A program made the translations under genes and the position numbers. DNA of 35,604 nt from Micromonospora noduli (lineage in GTDB: Bacteria; Actinomycetota; Actinomycetes; Mycobacteriales; Micromonosporaceae), in contig NZ_PYAK01000060.1 in NCBI RefSeq assembly GCF_003264365.1, positions 1-35,604 on the forward strand, read 5' to 3'. The first letter of the stretch is position 1. The number at the start of each line of letters is the position of its first letter. Below are positions 30,654 through 35,604 of the stretch, piece by piece. The notes beneath the pieces are model-generated. The model had not been told where the DNA came from. It saw only the letters and a program-made list of their open reading frames with translations, and did not search any database.

Positions 30654-30664
30654 ATGATGCGTCC

Positions 30665-32362
30665 ATGCGGTACGACGTGGTCGTCATCGGGTCCGGCTTC
30701 GGCGGCAGCGTCACCGCGCTCCGACTGGCCGAGAAGGGCTACTCGGTCGCGGTGCTGGAAGCCGGCCGCCGCTTTGCCGACGACGAGTTCCCGCGAACGT
30801 CCTGGCGGGTCCGCCGGTTCCTCTGGGCACCGAAGCTGGGCTGCTACGGCATCCAACGGCTCACCCTGCTCCGCCCGGCCGACAGACGATCCGGCGGCGG
30901 AGTGCTGGTGCTCTCCGGCGCCGGGGTGGGCGGCGGTTCGCTGGTCTACGCGAACACCCTCTACGAACCGCTGCCGGCCTTCTACAGCGACCCGCAGTGG
31001 CGGGACATCACCGACTGGCGCGACGAGTTGGCCCACCACTACGACCAGGCGAAACGGATGCTCGGCGTCACCACGTACCCGATGCACACCGGCGCGGACC
31101 GCGCCATGCGCGCGGTGGCCGAGCGGATGGGGGTGGGGCACACCTTCCACGCCACCCCGGTGGGCGTGCACATCGGCCGTCCCGGCCAGCGGGTCGACGA
31201 CCCGTACTTCGGCGGCGCCGGCCCGGAACGCACCGGCTGCCTGCACTGCGGATCGTGCATGACCGGCTGCCGGCACGGGGCGAAGAACACGCTGGTCAAG
31301 AACTACCTCTGGCTCGCCGAACGGCTCGGGGTCACGGTCCGCCAGTTGACCACCGTGACCGCCGTCCGGCCCGCCGACGGCGGCGGGTACGAGGTGCACA
31401 CCGAACGCACCGGCGCCTGGCTGCGCAAGGGTCGGCAGGTCATCCACGCCGACCAGGTGGTCTTCGCCGCCGGGGCGCTCGGCACCCAGCGGCTGCTGCA
31501 CGGGATGCGGGCCGACGGTGCGCTACCCGGGCTCTCGCACCGCCTCGGCGAGCTGACCCGCACCAACTCGGAGGCGATCCTCGGTGCCTCGGTGCCCCGC
31601 CAACGGGCCCGGTCCGAGCGGTTGGACTACACCGAAGGGGTGGCCATCACCAGCTCGTTCCACCCCGACCCGCAGACCCACATCGAGCCGGTCCGCTACG
31701 GGCGGGGCTCCAATGCGATGGGGCTGCTCCAGTCGCTGCTGGTCGACGGCGGCCCGCACCGGGTACGCCGCTGGCTGGGCAGCATCGTGCGGCAGCCCCG
31801 GTTGGCGGCGCGGATGCTGTCGGTACGCGGCTGGTCGGAACGGACGGTGATCGCCCTGGTCATGCAGTCAGTGGACAACTCGCTGACCACCCGGTGGCGG
31901 CGTGGCCCGCTCGGCCGCAGGTTGGTCACCGGCCCGGGCCACGGCACGCCCAGCCCCACCTGGATACCCGCCGGCAACACCGCCGCCCGGATGCTCGCCG
32001 ACGAGATCGGCGGCACCCCCGGCGGCTCACTCACCGAACCCTTCGACATCCCGATGACCGCGCACATCCTGGGCGGGGCGGTCATCGGGGCCACCCCGGC
32101 CGACGGGGTGATCGACCCCTGGCACCGGGTGTACGGGCACGTCGGGCTGCACGTGGTCGACGGCGCGGCCGTCTCGGCCAACCTGGGCGTGAACCCCTCC
32201 CTGACGATCACCGCACAGGCGGAACGGGCGATGTCCTTCTGGCCCAACAAGGGCGACAAGGACCCCCGCCCGGCGCTCGGCTCCCCGTACCGCCGGCTGT
32301 CGCCCGTACCTCCGCGCAAGCCGGCGGTCCCGGCGGACGCCCCGGGTGCGCTGCGTTCCTGA
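30665..32362 (+). CDS. choD: GMC oxidoreductase, ChoD-like
   Basis: 565 residues from ATG 30665. The N-terminal FAD dinucleotide fold (VVVIGSGFGGSVTALRLAEKG, acidic LEAGRR) and the GMC segment SGAGVGGGSLVYANTLYEP are present. The C-terminal active-site region reads MTAHILGGAVIGATPADGVID and GLHVVDGAAVSANLGVNPSLTITA. Annotated in mycobacteria as cholesterol oxidase ChoD, though that enzyme's sterol role is disputed. An unusual Cys192-X2-Cys195-X2-Cys198-X3-Cys202 cluster (TGCLHCGSCMTGC) looks like a ferredoxin-type iron-sulfur motif. Synteny with guaA and guaB3 matches Rv3409c. No signal peptide. Substrate uncertain. Confidence 0.88.
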   Translation: MRYDVVVIGSGFGGSVTALRLAEKGYSVAVLEAGRRFADDEFPRTSWRVRRFLWAPKLGCYGIQRLTLLRPADRRSGGGVLVLSGAGVGGGSLVYANTLYEPLPAFYSDPQWRDITDWRDELAHHYDQAKRMLGVTTYPMHTGADRAMRAVAERMGVGHTFHATPVGVHIGRPGQRVDDPYFGGAGPERTGCLHCGSCMTGCRHGAKNTLVKNYLWLAERLGVTVRQLTTVTAVRPADGGGYEVHTERTGAWLRKGRQVIHADQVVFAAGALGTQRLLHGMRADGALPGLSHRLGELTRTNSEAILGASVPRQRARSERLDYTEGVAITSSFHPDPQTHIEPVRYGRGSNAMGLLQSLLVDGGPHRVRRWLGSIVRQPRLAARMLSVRGWSERTVIALVMQSVDNSLTTRWRRGPLGRRLVTGPGHGTPSPTWIPAGNTAARMLADEIGGTPGGSLTEPFDIPMTAHILGGAVIGATPADGVIDPWHRVYGHVGLHVVDGAAVSANLGVNPSLTITAQAERAMSFWPNKGDKDPRPALGSPYRRLSPVPPRKPAVPADAPGALRS

Positions 32363-32414
32363 TCCCCGCCGGCCGCCACGGCGAGCCGGTGCCGGCAGCG
32401 GCCGTGACTGTCGG

Positions 32415-32420
32415 TAGGCT
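32415..32420 (+). promoter_or_regulatory. Candidate -10 element for leaderless guaA
   Basis: TAGGCT lies exactly 8 nt before ATG 32429, placing the expected start point at the initiator. No ribosome site is evident in the short gap. Confidence 0.4.
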
Positions 32421-32428
32421 TCGTGCAC

Positions 32429-33988
<1,560 letters not shown>

Positions 33989-33992
33989 CCAC

Positions 33993-34382
33993 TCAGGCCA
34001 CCGGCGGTGGGCTGAACGGGATCGTCGGCGTGCTGGACGGGGTCGTCGGCGGGTAGGGCGGCGTCGAGGCGTACCCCTGCGGTGGCCCGCCGGGCGCGGG
34101 CCCGGCGGTGGGCGGCGGGCCGTTCTGCGGCGAGACGCCCGCGGCGTGCGGCCAGGCCGGCGCGCCGCTGGGCTCCTCCGGCATCAGGAACCACATGATC
34201 GGGTACGCGAACAGCGCGAGCCCACCGGTGAGCAGGCCGGTGACCGCGAAGATCACGCGGACCAGTGTGGGATCGACGGCGAAGTAGCGGCCGACGCCGC
34301 TGGCGACCCCGGCGACCATGCGGTCGGTGGTGGGTCGCCGAAGCTGCTTGTACGGGGCACGGGGAGCGGTGGTCGATGTCAT
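33993..34382 (-). CDS. PspC-domain membrane protein with Pro-rich tail
   Basis: 129 residues from ATG 34382. The PspC domain (~13-70) shows LRRPTTDRMVAGVASGVGRYFAVDPTLVRVIFAV followed by a hydrophobic stretch with YPIMWFLMPEE. One or two membrane passes are likely. The C-terminal ~60 residues are Pro/Gly/Ser-rich and low complexity. PspC proteins take part in envelope-stress sensing in some bacteria; here no pspA partner is adjacent. An in-frame extension to 34448 is not homologous. Ends 7 nt from the convergent guaA stop. Confidence 0.88.
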   Translation of the reverse strand: MTSTTAPRAPYKQLRRPTTDRMVAGVASGVGRYFAVDPTLVRVIFAVTGLLTGGLALFAYPIMWFLMPEEPSGAPAWPHAAGVSPQNGPPPTAGPAPGGPPQGYASTPPYPPTTPSSTPTIPFSPPPVA

Positions 34383-34525
34383 ACCCCCACGGTCCGCGCT
34401 GGCGCCCGGCCCGCCCTCGGTGACCGCCCGGATCCTTACCCTGACCAATCCCTGACCGGGGCCAGATAGTCAGGAATCCGACTCTTTTCCGTTCCGGTAA
34501 CCCGGCCCGGGGAGAATTTGCTTCC

Positions 34526-35476
34526 GTGACCACCTTGCTCAAGCCGCTCCGCAGGATCGCGGCATACGCAGTTTGTGCTGATACAAGCGGCCGAGTCTTG
34601 CTGGTCCGCGCATCGGAGCGCTCCGGCACCCCCGGCGCGTGGTCGCTGCCCGGCGGGGCTGTCGACCACGGCGAGGACCCGAACCACACAGTCGTTCGCG
34701 AAACCGCCGCCGAAACCGGCCTCTCCGTCGCCGTCTCCGGCCTGGCCGACGTGCTCGCCGACATGCGCGCCCTACCGGACCGCGGCATCACCATCCACAC
34801 CGACCGGCTGATCTACCGGGTGGCCGTGCGTGGCGGCACCCTCGCCGACCGGGTCGGCGAGCGCCCCACCGACCTGGCCCGGTGGTACACCCTCGACGAG
34901 GCCCGCGAGCTGCCGCTGCGCTCGTTCACCGCACGCGCCCTCGGACTGCCCGCCTCCTCGGCCGACGTGGTGCCCGACGAGGCACCCGAATTCCCCTCCT
35001 TCTACGCCGTGCCCGGCCCCGACGGGCTGCACCGGGCCCAGCGCTTCGCCGCGTACGCGGTCTGCACCGACCCCGCCGGCCGAGTGCTGCTCACCCGCAT
35101 CTCCGACGGCTACCCCGGCGCCGGCTGCTGGCACCTACCCGGCGGCGGCACCGACTACGGCGAACAGCCCGGCGCGGCACTCATCCGAGAGCTGATCGAG
35201 GAAACCGGCCAGGCCGGCCGCCTCGTCGAGCTGCTCGGCGTCGCCAGCCACCGTGACGCCGCCTCACTCGGCCCCGAGGGCTACCCGATCGACTGGCACG
35301 GCGTACGCGCCTTCTACCGGGTCGTCGTCGACCAGCCCAACCCACTGACCGTGGCTGACGTGGGCGGCTCCACCTGCGAGGCCCGCTGGTTCGGCCGCGA
35401 GGAGTTGGGCGCCCTCCCCACCGACCGCCTCACCGAGGTGACCGCCGAAGCAGTCCAAGCCGCCCAACTCACCTGA
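34526..35476 (+). CDS. Protein with two tandem Nudix domains
   Basis: 316 residues from GTG 34526, with GGGGAG at 34509-34514. Two Nudix folds are joined by a ~30-residue linker. Box 2 (residues 207-229, Gly-x5-Glu213-x7-Arg221-Glu222-Leu-Ile-Glu225-Glu226-Thr-Gly) is complete. Box 1 (44-66) keeps Glu50, Arg58, Glu59 and Glu63 but has Ala62 where the first Glu of the EE pair is expected. Both halves begin with AAYAVC and GRVLL, which indicates an internal duplication. Nudix enzymes hydrolyse nucleoside diphosphate derivatives; the substrate is not predictable here. Confidence 0.9.
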   Translation: MTTLLKPLRRIAAYAVCADTSGRVLLVRASERSGTPGAWSLPGGAVDHGEDPNHTVVRETAAETGLSVAVSGLADVLADMRALPDRGITIHTDRLIYRVAVRGGTLADRVGERPTDLARWYTLDEARELPLRSFTARALGLPASSADVVPDEAPEFPSFYAVPGPDGLHRAQRFAAYAVCTDPAGRVLLTRISDGYPGAGCWHLPGGGTDYGEQPGAALIRELIEETGQAGRLVELLGVASHRDAASLGPEGYPIDWHGVRAFYRVVVDQPNPLTVADVGGSTCEARWFGREELGALPTDRLTEVTAEAVQAAQLT

Positions 35477-35604
35477 CCCCCGCCCAGTCCGCACGGCCCA
35501 GCAGCGCACCGCGCCGTCGCGCGCCGGCGGCCGCGCGCCGGGCAACTACGCCCATATGGTCCTCGCACCCACCGTCCGCGACGTCACCGCTGACGGCCGG
35601 AGGG
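35477..35604. other. 3' flank
   Basis: No gene is supported. An ATG at 35556 opens a frame that stays open to the window edge (16 codons) but has no ribosome site, so it may or may not be the start of the next gene. Confidence 0.3.

Noticed and set aside
35556..35604. Start of a further plus-strand gene
   Set aside because: Only 16 codons are visible and there is no ribosome site; left as unresolved flank.

Overview
The window reads as a chromosomal segment of a high-GC actinobacterium, most likely a member of Micromonosporaceae (Micromonospora-like). The grounds are the extreme GC content, the frequent GTG starts, the presence of WhiB and BldM type developmental regulators, CIRCE-controlled groES-groEL1, and a gene order (tsaB-rimI-tsaD, groES-groEL1, whiB/bldM, DUF5319, guaB, guaB3, choD, guaA) that I recall as shared with mycobacteria (Rv3396c to Rv3422c) and Streptomyces (SCO4761 to SCO4771). 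I could not run a search, so species placement is inference. No mobile element, tRNA, rRNA or CRISPR array was seen.

Layout. 191-2655 (+): t6A/acetyltransferase operon tsaB-rimI-tsaD plus a small unknown gene, all joined by 4 to 8 nt overlaps. 2689-3851 (-): two small envelope proteins (DUF4142, DUF1707). 3871-8356 (-): sugar ABC importer (binding protein, single-domain ATPase, permease) and a ROK regulator, with a LacI-like operator upstream. 8535-10221 (-): YbaK deacylase and a THUMP-like methyltransferase. 10274-12559 (+): two CIRCE elements, groES, groEL1 with a His-rich tail, and a strong terminator. 12641-14326 (+): membrane-anchored molybdopterin oxidoreductase. 14327-16381: gene-poor, repeat-rich stretch around a secreted lysozyme-fold protein (14904-15464, -). 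16382-17834: divergent whiB-like and bldM-like genes. 18046-21362: DUF5319, guaB, guaB3. 21432-26080 (-): two exported sugar-related proteins. 26404-29393 (+): tandem M1 metallopeptidase lipoproteins. 29401-30519 (-): LCP ligase. 30665-33985 (+): ChoD-like GMC oxidoreductase and guaA. 33993-35476: PspC protein and a double-Nudix protein.

How it works together. The conserved core combines protein folding (GroES/EL), tRNA modification, purine synthesis from IMP to GMP (GuaB, GuaB3, GuaA) and sporulation/redox regulation (Wbl, BldM). Around it sit accessory envelope and sugar functions. The most striking unexplained signal is a series of four ~89-bp repeats upstream of the secreted lysozyme-like protein. 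Each carries GGAAT-N18-GTT in the orientation of that gene, which matches the promoter consensus of SigR/SigH-type ECF sigma factors.
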